8,318 nt of DNA from Paraeggerthella sp964369725 (GTDB taxonomy: Bacteria; Actinomycetota; Coriobacteriia; Coriobacteriales; Eggerthellaceae). The notes below the pieces were generated by a model. It did no database searches. It was not told the origin of the DNA and saw only the letters and a program-made list of their open reading frames with translations. The translations under genes were made by a program, and so were the position numbers. Below, piece by piece: positions 1 to 6,553 of the stretch. Numbering within the stretch: position 1 is the stretch's first letter; each line of letters opens with the position of its first letter. Location of the stretch: positions 1-8,318 of the forward strand of contig CAYJGC010000060.1 of assembly GCA_964369725.1 (NCBI GenBank). Direction: 5' to 3'.

Positions 1-73
1 TTAGTATGGAAAGTTTCGAATCCGACAAATGTGCGGGCAAATTTAACTTCTTCGTGAATAGCAATATTTCAGG

Positions 74-102
74 TTTTCGCGGGGGGCTTTATGTGTAATA
101 AT
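74..102 (+). promoter_or_regulatory. Candidate extended -10 promoter for tig
   Basis: An AATAAT hexamer at 97-102 matches the -10 consensus TATAAT at five of six positions. It is preceded by TG at 94-95 with a one-base gap, which is the extended -10 arrangement. The best -35 at a 17-base spacing is TTTTCG at 74-79, only a weak match, as is common when an extended -10 is present. Transcription would begin near 108-110 and give a leader of about 60 bases before tig. Bases 1-73 hold nothing I can assign. Confidence 0.4.
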
Positions 103-157
103 GCATGGTTGGTGTGTTTATCATGCCAAAAGTCGCAGAAGCGATATAGGAAATGAT

Positions 158-163
158 GGAGGA
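158..163 (+). promoter_or_regulatory. Shine-Dalgarno sequence that fixes the tig start at GTG 171
   Basis: GGAGGA lies seven bases before the GTG at 171. It overlaps the in-frame ATG codons at 153 and 156, so those ATGs lie within or before the ribosome binding site and are poor start candidates. Starting at 171 also puts the ribosome-docking motif at exactly the residue numbers it has in E. coli trigger factor. Confidence 0.85.
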
Positions 164-170
164 TAGTTAC

Positions 171-1568
171 GTGGAAACAAAAGTTGAGGTATTAGAAGAC
201 GGTAGTGCAAAGGTAGTCGTTACCGTTGATGCCAAGGATATCGATACTCGCATAAAGAAGACCTACAAGGACTTCGCACACAAGTATAATTTCCCTGGCT
301 TTCGTAAAGGTAAAGCACCGCGCCAGATTATTGACAACGCATTGGGTAAAGAGGCCGTCACCGCAACAGTGACCGACGAGGTAGTGAATGCTTCCTATCC
401 TCTTGCAATTGACACCTGTGAGTTGTATCCCATTTCAAAACCAGAATTTGAAGAGGACATGGACTTAGTTGAGGCAGGCAAGCCTTATACGTTTGAGTTT
501 ACTGTTGCATTAAAGCCCACCTTCGAACTTGCTAGTTATGAGCCAGTAGAAATTGAGCTCCCAGCAGAAGGGGTGACCGATCAAGAGATTGAAGATCAAC
601 TCAACGGTTTACGTGAGCATTATCAGGCGCTTGAAGATTCTTCAGCTGCTACTAAAGTCAAGAAAGACAGCTTTATTGATATTGCTATCAAGGCTCTTGA
701 TGAAAAAGGCGAAGAGATTGCCGATCTTGCAGCAGAAAGCCGCCCCTATGGAATGGGTGAAGGTTTGTTCCCTGCTGCCTTTGATGAAAATCTGATTGGT
801 CTCAAAAAAGGACAATCCGCAACCTTTGCTCTCGAGATTACCGAAGACGCTCCGTTCTTGTTGGCTGCTATAAAAGACCGCACAAAGAGCGTTGACTTCG
901 AAGTTACTATTAATGTTGTCAAGAAAAAGGTTCTCCCTGAATTGACCGACGAATTTGCTCAGGGCATTGGTTTTGATGACGTGGAGAAGTTGCGTGAAGG
1001 TGTTTCTGATTCAATTGCGCAACAAAAAGCTGACTTTATGCCTCGCATGAAGGAAAGCGCATGTCTAAACGCTATCGCCGAGCGTTTTGAAGGTGAAGTT
1101 CCTGAGGCTATGATCAATGATGCGGAAGCTGGCCTTGTGCAGGAGTTCTTCAAGCAGCTTCAAAGCCAAGGTGTGACGTTTGATATGTATCTTGCACAGC
1201 AGGGTATTACGACTGATCAGTTCAAGGCAGACGTAAAAGCTCAAGCAGCCGATACTACAAAGCAAGATCTTGCGCTTGATGCCTGGGCTCGTCACTTCGA
1301 AATCACTGCTTCTGAGCAAGACATTAAAGATGAGTTTACCCATAGCGGCGCACAGGATCCTGAAGCATTATACGAAGAGTGGCGCGTAAGTGGTCAGCTT
1401 CATATGGTGCGTCAAGGCATCTTACGCACTAAGTCTGTTTTGAATCTCATGGACACCGCTGTTGTGACTGAGCTTGAGCCAGCAAAAAAAGAAGCAAAGA
1501 AAAAGACCAAAAAAGCTGAAAAGAAAGAAGAGGCTTCTGAGGTCGAGGCAGTTAAAGACGCCGAATAA
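171..1568 (+). CDS. tig: Trigger factor, ribosome-associated chaperone and peptidyl-prolyl isomerase
   Basis: Trigger factor binds the large ribosomal subunit beside the exit tunnel and shields and folds nascent chains in the cytosol. From the GTG start the protein has 465 residues, slightly longer than E. coli's (about 430). The ribosome-docking signature GFRKGKAP falls at residues 43-50, with Phe44 and Arg45 at the same numbers as in E. coli, which supports this start over the ATG codons at 153 and 156. The order fits the family: N-terminal ribosome-binding domain (about 1-115), FKBP-type isomerase domain (about 145-245), then the helical C-terminal substrate cradle. The last 28 or so residues are a Lys/Glu-rich, probably disordered tail, of the kind seen in actinobacterial trigger factors. 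The gene precedes clpP and clpX, the classic tig-clp neighbourhood, but 166 bases and a strong hairpin separate it from clpP. Confidence 0.96.
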   Translation: METKVEVLEDGSAKVVVTVDAKDIDTRIKKTYKDFAHKYNFPGFRKGKAPRQIIDNALGKEAVTATVTDEVVNASYPLAIDTCELYPISKPEFEEDMDLVEAGKPYTFEFTVALKPTFELASYEPVEIELPAEGVTDQEIEDQLNGLREHYQALEDSSAATKVKKDSFIDIAIKALDEKGEEIADLAAESRPYGMGEGLFPAAFDENLIGLKKGQSATFALEITEDAPFLLAAIKDRTKSVDFEVTINVVKKKVLPELTDEFAQGIGFDDVEKLREGVSDSIAQQKADFMPRMKESACLNAIAERFEGEVPEAMINDAEAGLVQEFFKQLQSQGVTFDMYLAQQGITTDQFKADVKAQAADTTKQDLALDAWARHFEITASEQDIKDEFTHSGAQDPEALYEEWRVSGQLHMVRQGILRTKSVLNLMDTAVVTELEPAKKEAKKKTKKAEKKEEASEVEAVKDAE

Positions 1569-1580
1569 CATCGCTTTTTC

Positions 1581-1627
1581 TCGACCCGTCCTTAGTGTGC
1601 TTTTGCGCAAATACAAGGGCGGGTCGA
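1581..1627 (+). terminator. Long hairpin after tig without a U-tract (terminator or attenuator)
   Basis: TCGACCCGTCCTT (1581-1593) pairs with AAGGGCGGGTCGA (1615-1627) over 13 positions with one G-U wobble. Inside it a smaller stem, GTGC with GCGC around TTTT (1597-1608), can form. It starts 12 bases after the tig stop codon. No T-run follows the right arm, so this is not a canonical intrinsic terminator. It could be a U-less terminator, an mRNA 3'-end stabiliser, or a partial barrier setting tig and clpP at different levels. The fold is visible in the sequence; its function is inferred. Confidence 0.6.
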
Positions 1628-1633
1628 AGTAAC

Positions 1634-1644
1634 GATACGGTATC
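1634..1644. promoter_or_regulatory. Perfect 11-base dyad (possible operator) upstream of clpP
   Basis: GATAC and GTATC flank a single central G, giving perfect symmetry. The site lies just after the tig hairpin and about 90 bases before the clpP start. It does not match the CIRCE, CtsR, HAIR or ClgR sites as I remember them. It is short enough to occur by chance. Confidence 0.25.
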
Positions 1645-1664
1645 TTGCCTTGCGTGAGCGTATA

Positions 1665-1692
1665 TTAAACGTACACTGATAGCATCTATAAG
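1665..1692 (+). promoter_or_regulatory. Weak candidate promoter for clpP-clpX-valS
   Basis: TATAAG at 1687-1692 matches the -10 consensus at five of six positions. With a 16-base spacer the -35 is TTAAAC at 1665-1670, a poor match. The start would fall near 1699, inside the dyad at 1697-1710. Other AT-rich hexamers nearby (TATATT at 1661-1666, TACACT at 1672-1677) are alternatives, so the exact promoter is uncertain. The 166-base gap after tig makes a promoter here plausible. Confidence 0.3.
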
Positions 1693-1696
1693 TACA

Positions 1697-1710
1697 GGTC
1701 GTTAAAGACC
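1697..1710. promoter_or_regulatory. 14-base dyad overlapping the putative clpP transcription start
   Basis: GGTC at 1697-1700 and GACC at 1707-1710 flank a TTAA core, so 12 of 14 positions are symmetric. It could be a repressor site at the start of transcription or a small 4-bp hairpin in the leader. No known regulator site was recognised. Confidence 0.3.
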
Positions 1711-1734
1711 ACAAGAGATAAGCGAGGCATAATT

Positions 1735-2343
1735 ATGAATTTCAATCCCCAATCTGCATTAATCCCTTATGTTATTGAGCAGTCACCTCGTGGTGAGCGC
1801 AGCTATGACATCTATTCACGTCTACTCAATGAACGCATCATCTTTTTGGGTGAGCAAGTTGATGATAACGTAGCAAACTCAATTGTGGCACAACTTCTTC
1901 ATCTTGAAAGCGCTGATCCTGATAAGGATATTTCGCTTTATATTAATTCGCCGGGAGGATCGGTAACGGCTGGGTTGGCCATTTTAGATACCATGGACTT
2001 CATCAAGTGCGACGTATCTACTATCTGTTTAGGTGAATGTGCTTCAATGGGTGCAGTTCTACTTTCAAATGGAGCTAAGGGAAAACGTCTTATTCTTCCA
2101 AATTCAATGGTTTTGATTCATCAGCCATCAGGCGGTGCTCAGGGACAGCAGACCGAAATTGCTATTGTGGCAGATTTTATGCTTAAGACACGCAATCGTC
2201 TCAATAAGATTTTGGCAGACAACACGGGTCAATCTCTTGAAACTATCCAGCGTGACACCGAGCGTGATAAATATATGACTGCTGAAGAAGCGGTTGCGTA
2301 CGGTCTTGTTGACCGCATAACAACTTCACGCGCAAGCGTGTAG
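1735..2343 (+). CDS. clpP: ClpP, ATP-dependent Clp protease proteolytic subunit
   Basis: This is the serine peptidase of the Clp system. It forms a barrel of two stacked seven-membered rings that degrades proteins unfolded and delivered by ClpX or another Clp ATPase. The 202-residue length is typical. The catalytic triad is complete: Ser104 in the CASMGA box, His129 in LIHQPSGG, and Asp178 in the TERDKYM segment. Aligning ALIPYVIEQ with the E. coli mature N-terminus implies a seven-residue propeptide (MNFNPQS). Removing it gives Ser97, His122 and Asp171, exactly the E. coli mature numbering. GAGG at 1724-1727, seven bases before the ATG, serves as ribosome binding site. clpX follows after 32 bases, so the two are almost certainly cotranscribed. 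Only one clpP is present, whereas most actinobacteria carry a tandem pair at this locus. Confidence 0.97.
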   Translation: MNFNPQSALIPYVIEQSPRGERSYDIYSRLLNERIIFLGEQVDDNVANSIVAQLLHLESADPDKDISLYINSPGGSVTAGLAILDTMDFIKCDVSTICLGECASMGAVLLSNGAKGKRLILPNSMVLIHQPSGGAQGQQTEIAIVADFMLKTRNRLNKILADNTGQSLETIQRDTERDKYMTAEEAVAYGLVDRITTSRASV

Positions 2344-2371
2344 CGTGACTTAGAATAGGGAAGCGAACGAA
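2330..2371 (+). repeat. Junction block, copy 1 (clpP/clpX)
   Basis: Three short strings occur here in order: GCGCAAGCG (2330-2338), AGCGT (2342-2346) and GAACGAA (2365-2371). They span the clpP stop and the clpX leader, ending four bases before the clpX ATG. The same strings recur in the same order and similar spacing at the clpX/valS junction. Within this copy CACGC, a GCAA tetraloop and GCGTG (2327-2340) can form a five-base-pair hairpin just before the stop codon. Confidence 0.4.
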
Positions 2372-2375
2372 ATAC

Positions 2376-3755
2376 ATGAGAGATAAACGCAATAACGATT
2401 TTGATGATACAGAGCTTGATGAAGTCGCTTGTGCTTTTTGCGGAAAGCCTCGCCACTTAGTGATGGCAATGGTATCTGGACCAAATGACATATTTATTTG
2501 CGATGAATGCGTGGCTCAGAGTGCCATGGCGCTAATGCGTGATTCGGGAATGCCTGCGTCACAGCTGATGGGTGATATGGATTTTGGAGAAATGGACATT
2601 CCTGAACACGCGCGCCATGCGCGTAGTGTAGAGGCAACGGTGGTTGGCGACGGCGCTCCTGATCCAGATGAAATTTTGGCGGACTTGCCACGTCCTCATC
2701 AGCTCTATGCACAGCTTTCGGAGCATGTCGTAGGGCAAGAACAGGCAAAACGTGCGCTTTCTGTTGCGGTATATAATCACTACAAGCGTATAAGCCTCGG
2801 TGCTGATGCCCAAGATGGCGACGTTGAGTTGGATAAAAGCAATATCATGCTGCTTGGTCCAACAGGTTCGGGAAAAACGCTTTTAGCTCAAACGTTGGCT
2901 CGTACGCTCCGTGTCCCTTTTGCTATTGCTGACGCTACAACACTTACCGAAGCGGGTTATGTGGGCGAGGATGTGGAAAATATTCTGCTCAAGCTTATTA
3001 CTGCAGCGGATTTTGATATTCCTCGTGCAGAAATTGGCATTATTTATATTGACGAAATTGACAAAATTGCTCGCAAAGCCGAAAACCTTTCGATTACACG
3101 AGATGTTTCTGGCGAGGGCGTTCAACAGGCACTCTTAAAGATTGTTGAAGGCTGTGAAGCAAGTGTACCTCCGCAAGGCGGACGCAAGCACCCTCAACAA
3201 GAGCTCATACCAATCAACACAAGCAATATTCTCTTTATGCTGGGCGGAGCTTTTGTGGGGCTTGCAGATATTGTTGCTGAGCGTGTGGGTAAAAAGGGAC
3301 TGGGCTTTAATGCTGAAATGCCCGAATCTAAAAAACAAGCGGAAGCTGAACTTCTTGCTCAGGTGTTGCCCGAAGACTTGAACCGATATGGAATGATTCC
3401 TGAATTTGTAGGACGTATACCGGTTGTAACCTCGCTCAATGAGCTTTCTGAAGAAGATTTGGTGCGTATCTTAACTGAGCCTAAAAACGCATTGGTTAAG
3501 CAATATGCCAAGATATTTGAGTTTGAAAATTCAGTTCTTACGTTTGAAGAAGGGGCTCTGCGAGCAATTGCTCATGAGGCGGTTGAGCATGGTACAGGAG
3601 CTCGTGGTTTGCGCTCAATTTGTGAGCGAATTTTGCAAGATGTAATGTATGACTTGCCCGAACAGGAAGGCGCTTCTTCAGTGGTAATCCGTGCAACGGA
3701 TATCGAGGGAGAAACCAAGCCTGCTATCGAGGCAAGTTTCAGCGCAAGCGAATAA
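2376..3755 (+). CDS. clpX: ClpX, ATP-dependent unfoldase and specificity subunit of ClpXP
   Basis: ClpX is a hexameric AAA+ unfoldase that recognises degron-tagged proteins, often through adaptors bound to its zinc domain, and threads them into ClpP. The 459-residue protein has the N-terminal zinc-binding domain (Cys19, Cys22, Cys42, Cys45), a long acidic linker (about 50-105), then the ATPase core. Visible motifs: Walker A GPTGSGKT (161-168), the pore-loop GYVG (194-197), Walker B with Asp226-Glu227, the RDVSGEGVQQ segment of the second pore loop (242-251), RKH (270-272), the probable arginine finger in EFVGRIPV (Arg347), and sensor 2 GARGLR (Arg410). The ClpP-docking IGF loop reads LGF (309-311). 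An in-frame stop at 2346 excludes an earlier start. The Shine-Dalgarno is weak: AGGG at 2357-2360 lies 15 bases from the ATG, which suggests coupling to clpP translation. Confidence 0.97.
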   Translation: MRDKRNNDFDDTELDEVACAFCGKPRHLVMAMVSGPNDIFICDECVAQSAMALMRDSGMPASQLMGDMDFGEMDIPEHARHARSVEATVVGDGAPDPDEILADLPRPHQLYAQLSEHVVGQEQAKRALSVAVYNHYKRISLGADAQDGDVELDKSNIMLLGPTGSGKTLLAQTLARTLRVPFAIADATTLTEAGYVGEDVENILLKLITAADFDIPRAEIGIIYIDEIDKIARKAENLSITRDVSGEGVQQALLKIVEGCEASVPPQGGRKHPQQELIPINTSNILFMLGGAFVGLADIVAERVGKKGLGFNAEMPESKKQAEAELLAQVLPEDLNRYGMIPEFVGRIPVVTSLNELSEEDLVRILTEPKNALVKQYAKIFEFENSVLTFEEGALRAIAHEAVEHGTGARGLRSICERILQDVMYDLPEQEGASSVVIRATDIEGETKPAIEASFSASE

Positions 3756-3781
3756 AGCGTTAAGCGAAGTAGGAGAACGAA
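3742..3781 (+). repeat. Junction block, copy 2 (clpX/valS)
   Basis: GCGCAAGCG (3742-3750), AGCGT (3756-3760) and GAACGAA (3775-3781) repeat the arrangement at the clpP/clpX junction. The distance from the first string to the start codon is 42 bases here and 46 in copy 1. In this copy the ribosome binding site is a proper AGGAG, whereas in copy 1 the equivalent position reads AGGGA. The GCAA hairpin is weaker here because only the inner GC pairs remain. Confidence 0.4.
3771..3775 (+). promoter_or_regulatory. Shine-Dalgarno sequence deciding the valS start
   Basis: AGGAG lies eight bases before the ATG at 3784. The reading frame stays open upstream to an ATG at 3691 inside clpX, but that start has no such site and would add 31 residues unlike any ValRS N-terminus. 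Confidence 0.8.
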
Positions 3782-3783
3782 CT

Positions 3784-6447
3784 ATGGCTGACAATGCAAA
3801 GAAAATCGACTACGATTTTGCTGCGCACGAACGTCCCCTGTTTGACGCCTGGAACGACGCAGGCTATTTTCAGCGGGGAGAGGGTTTTGGCGAAATGAAA
3901 AGCCAGCCCTATACTATTGTTATCCCGCCACCAAATATTACGGGTGTGCTTCATATGGGACATGCCCTCAATGATACCATTCAGGATACCTGCATTCGTC
4001 GCGCTCGCATGCAGGGACGCCCGACACGTTGGATTTTAGGCACCGATCATGCGGGCATTTCCACACAGACGAAGGTTGATAAAAAGCTTGCAGATGAAGG
4101 TATTAGTCGTCTACAAATAGGACGCGAAGCGTTTATTGAGGCGTGTTACGACTGGTATAAAGACTATGGTACGACTATTGTGAATCAAATTAAAGGCATG
4201 GGATGTTCTTGCGATTACGAGGATGAGCATTTCACGCTTGAGCCCTCGTATGTAAAAGCAGTACGTACACTGTTTGTTGATTGGTATCGCGATGAGCTGA
4301 TTTACAAGGGAAAACGCATTGTAAATTGGTGCCCGCATTGTACAACGGCTATTGCAGATGACGAAGCGGAATATGTGGATGAAGCGGGTCATTTGTGGCA
4401 TCTTCGTTACCCTCTGACTCAGCCAGAAGGCGGCGTGGAATATTTGGTAGTTGCCACAACGCGACCAGAAACAATGCTTGGCGATACCGGTGTTGCCGTA
4501 AATCCTAAAGATGAGCGCTATGCTCATTTGGTGGGTAAAACAATTAAGCTCCCCTTGGTGGATCGCGAGATACCTATTTTTTCTGACTGGCATGTTGACC
4601 AGGAATTTGGCACGGGTTGCGTAAAGACAACCCCTGCTCACGACCCGAACGATTGGGCTATGGGCGAACGTAACGGTCTTGAGCGTATTAATATCTTCGA
4701 CGAAACAGCTCATGTTGTTGAAGGCTATGGTTTATTTAGTGGCATGGGTCGAGATGACGCTCGTGCCGCAGTGGTAGCAGCTTTTGACGAGTTGGGGTTA
4801 TTGGAGAAAGTTGAAGATCATGACCATTCGGTTATGACATGCTATCGCTGCCATACGAAATTAGAGCCATGGGAATCTGAGCAGTGGTTTGTTGCCGTTG
4901 ACGGCCTTAAAAAAGATGCCGCACGGGTAGTAGAAGATGGTTCAATTGAGTTTCATCCTGAGCGCTGGAAACAAGTTTATCTTGATTGGCTAGAAAATCT
5001 TAAAGATTGGTGCATATCGCGTCAATTGTGGTGGGGTCATCGCATCCCTATGTTTTATTGTGATTCATGCGGATGGGAGGATGCTTCGGTAGAAGATGTT
5101 TCCAATTGTCCCTTATGCGGCAAGCAAGTTCGTCAAGATGAAGATGTACTAGATACGTGGTTCTCGTCACAACTTTGGCCTTTTGCCACGATGGGGTGGA
5201 CTGAAGAAGGTATGGAAGCGCCCGAAATGCGCAGTGCCTATCCTACGCAAGTTCTCTCTACAGCGCGAGACATTATGGGCTTGTGGGTCGCTCGTATGGT
5301 AATGTCGTCTATGTATTGTACCGACAAGATTCCTTTTGAGCATGTAATCATTCATCCTACGGTTATGGCAGCGGATGGAAAACCTATGAGCAAAAGCCGC
5401 GGTAACGGCGTAGACCCTCTTCGCCTTATGGAAGATTATGGTGCTGACGGTATGCGCTTTGGTCTCTTGATGCAGGTAACGGGCGCACAGGATTTGAAAT
5501 TTAACGAAACAAAGCTCGAAAGTAGTCGTAATTTTGCAAACAAAATACGTAACGCAGCACGCTTTGTCTCAATGAATCTTGATGACTATGTCCCAGGAGC
5601 ACCTGATCCTACGACTCCCGTAGATCGTTGGATTTTCTCACGCCTTGCAGGCTTGGTAAATTGTGTTGATACCGCTTTTGAAAGCTATGAGTTTGGCGAA
5701 ATAACGCGTGAGTTGTATTCATTCTTCTGGAACGAATTCTGTGACTGGTATATTGAATTTTCTAAGGCTCGTTTGCAGGGAGGCTCTGAAGATCGTGCGA
5801 CCTGCCAGCGCAATTTGGTGTTTGTGCTTGACCAGGCACTTCGTCTCTTGCATCCCATTATGCCTTTTGTGACAGAAGAGATTTATCAGCAACTGCCTAT
5901 TGACCGGGAAAAGGCTCCTTATCTAATAGGGGCTGCATGGCCTAATGCAAAAGCTCTGTCTTGTTATAGTAATAGTGATGCAGAACGCGCCATTCATATG
6001 GTGACCGAAGTGGTTTCAGCAATTCGCTCTACCCGTGCTCGCTATGGTGTTTCCCCGAAGGTCGCTGTTGAAGTCTTGGTAAAGGCAGATGACGCTGCGC
6101 TTCTTGAAACACAACGGGGACTTATCGAGAGAATGGGAAATACTGCTTCCCTCGTTATTGATGAAGAAGTAGAAAAACCTGCCGATTCGGTTGCAACACT
6201 TGCTCCGGGTCTTGAGGTGTATCTGGCCTTAGCTGATTTGGTAGATTTTGATGTAGAACGTACGCGCCTTGAAAAAGAATGCGCCAAGCTAGCTGCAGAT
6301 GCAGCTAAGCTAAGCAAAAAGCTCTCAAATCCGGGTTTTTTGGCAAAAGCTGCCCCTGAAATTGTCGAAAAAGATCGCGCAAAGCATGCCGAGATGACCG
6401 ACAAGCTTGTTCGTATTGAGGCACAATTAAAAGAGATGTCTGCTTAG
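3784..6447 (+). CDS. valS: Valyl-tRNA synthetase (class Ia)
   Basis: ValRS attaches valine to tRNA-Val in the cytosol and hydrolyses mischarged threonine in its editing domain. The 887-residue protein is full length. It shows the HIGH motif as HMGH (57-60), the GTDHAG segment (86-91), and a CP1 editing domain (about 190-340) with TTRPETMLGDT (225-235) and HDPND (286-290). Cysteine pairs at 183/186, 353/356, 426/429 and 442/445 suggest zinc-ribbon-like knots. The KMSKS loop follows (534-538), then the helical anticodon-binding domain (about 610-760) and the C-terminal coiled-coil arm that contacts tRNA (about 820-885). Two active-site motifs are altered: KMSKS reads PMSKS, with the second lysine (Lys537) kept, and the usual T-G-aromatic-D segment reads T-A-R-D (493-496). 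It starts 28 bases after clpX, so it is probably the last gene of a clpP-clpX-valS operon. Confidence 0.97.
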   Translation: MADNAKKIDYDFAAHERPLFDAWNDAGYFQRGEGFGEMKSQPYTIVIPPPNITGVLHMGHALNDTIQDTCIRRARMQGRPTRWILGTDHAGISTQTKVDKKLADEGISRLQIGREAFIEACYDWYKDYGTTIVNQIKGMGCSCDYEDEHFTLEPSYVKAVRTLFVDWYRDELIYKGKRIVNWCPHCTTAIADDEAEYVDEAGHLWHLRYPLTQPEGGVEYLVVATTRPETMLGDTGVAVNPKDERYAHLVGKTIKLPLVDREIPIFSDWHVDQEFGTGCVKTTPAHDPNDWAMGERNGLERINIFDETAHVVEGYGLFSGMGRDDARAAVVAAFDELGLLEKVEDHDHSVMTCYRCHTKLEPWESEQWFVAVDGLKKDAARVVEDGSIEFHPERWKQVYLDWLENLKDWCISRQLWWGHRIPMFYCDSCGWEDASVEDVSNCPLCGKQVRQDEDVLDTWFSSQLWPFATMGWTEEGMEAPEMRSAYPTQVLSTARDIMGLWVARMVMSSMYCTDKIPFEHVIIHPTVMAADGKPMSKSRGNGVDPLRLMEDYGADGMRFGLLMQVTGAQDLKFNETKLESSRNFANKIRNAARFVSMNLDDYVPGAPDPTTPVDRWIFSRLAGLVNCVDTAFESYEFGEITRELYSFFWNEFCDWYIEFSKARLQGGSEDRATCQRNLVFVLDQALRLLHPIMPFVTEEIYQQLPIDREKAPYLIGAAWPNAKALSCYSNSDAERAIHMVTEVVSAIRSTRARYGVSPKVAVEVLVKADDAALLETQRGLIERMGNTASLVIDEEVEKPADSVATLAPGLEVYLALADLVDFDVERTRLEKECAKLAADAAKLSKKLSNPGFLAKAAPEIVEKDRAKHAEMTDKLVRIEAQLKEMSA

Positions 6448-6469
6448 ATAGCTGCAATTTCATATAAAT

Positions 6470-6507
6470 AAAAACTGCTCTGATAAAACATATCGGAGCA
6501 GTTTTTT
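6470..6507 (+). terminator. Intrinsic terminator after valS
   Basis: AAAAACTGCTCTGATA (6470-6485) pairs with TATCGGAGCAGTTTTT (6491-6506) over 16 positions with one G-U wobble, around an AAACA loop. The right arm merges into six consecutive T residues (6502-6507). The A-run on the left side means it could also work on the opposite strand. It starts 22 bases after the valS stop and closes the clpP-clpX-valS unit. Confidence 0.92.
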
Positions 6508-6553
6508 ATCTAGTAAGAGTATTTAGCGTAAAATTTCAAGCCATTGAGCGGGT

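Noticed and set aside
15..39. tRNA-like 3' end: TTCGAAT loop motif and a TGCGGGCA string
   Set aside because: The bases around the TTCGAAT do not pair as a T-stem, and the TGCGGGCA lies at the wrong distance for an acceptor end. No matching 5' half could be in the window.
3..98. Open frame from the left edge to TAA at 96-98, possible tail of an upstream gene
   Set aside because: Only 31 residues with no recognisable features; it also runs through the likely tig promoter. Too short to support.
133..144. TCGC-AGAA-GCGA inverted repeat before tig as a ClgR site
   Set aside because: The ClgR consensus as I recall it has five bases between CGC and GCG; here there are four, and the flanks do not fit. 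A chance four-base repeat is likely.
3691..3783. Upstream extension of valS overlapping clpX by 65 bases
   Set aside because: No ribosome binding site at 3691 and the added residues are not ValRS-like. AGGAG before 3784 explains the start.
4111..4713. 200-codon open frame on the minus strand inside valS
   Set aside because: Antisense to conserved ValRS catalytic and editing sequence. The translation has no recognisable domain and no ribosome binding site was found, so it is a shadow of the real gene.
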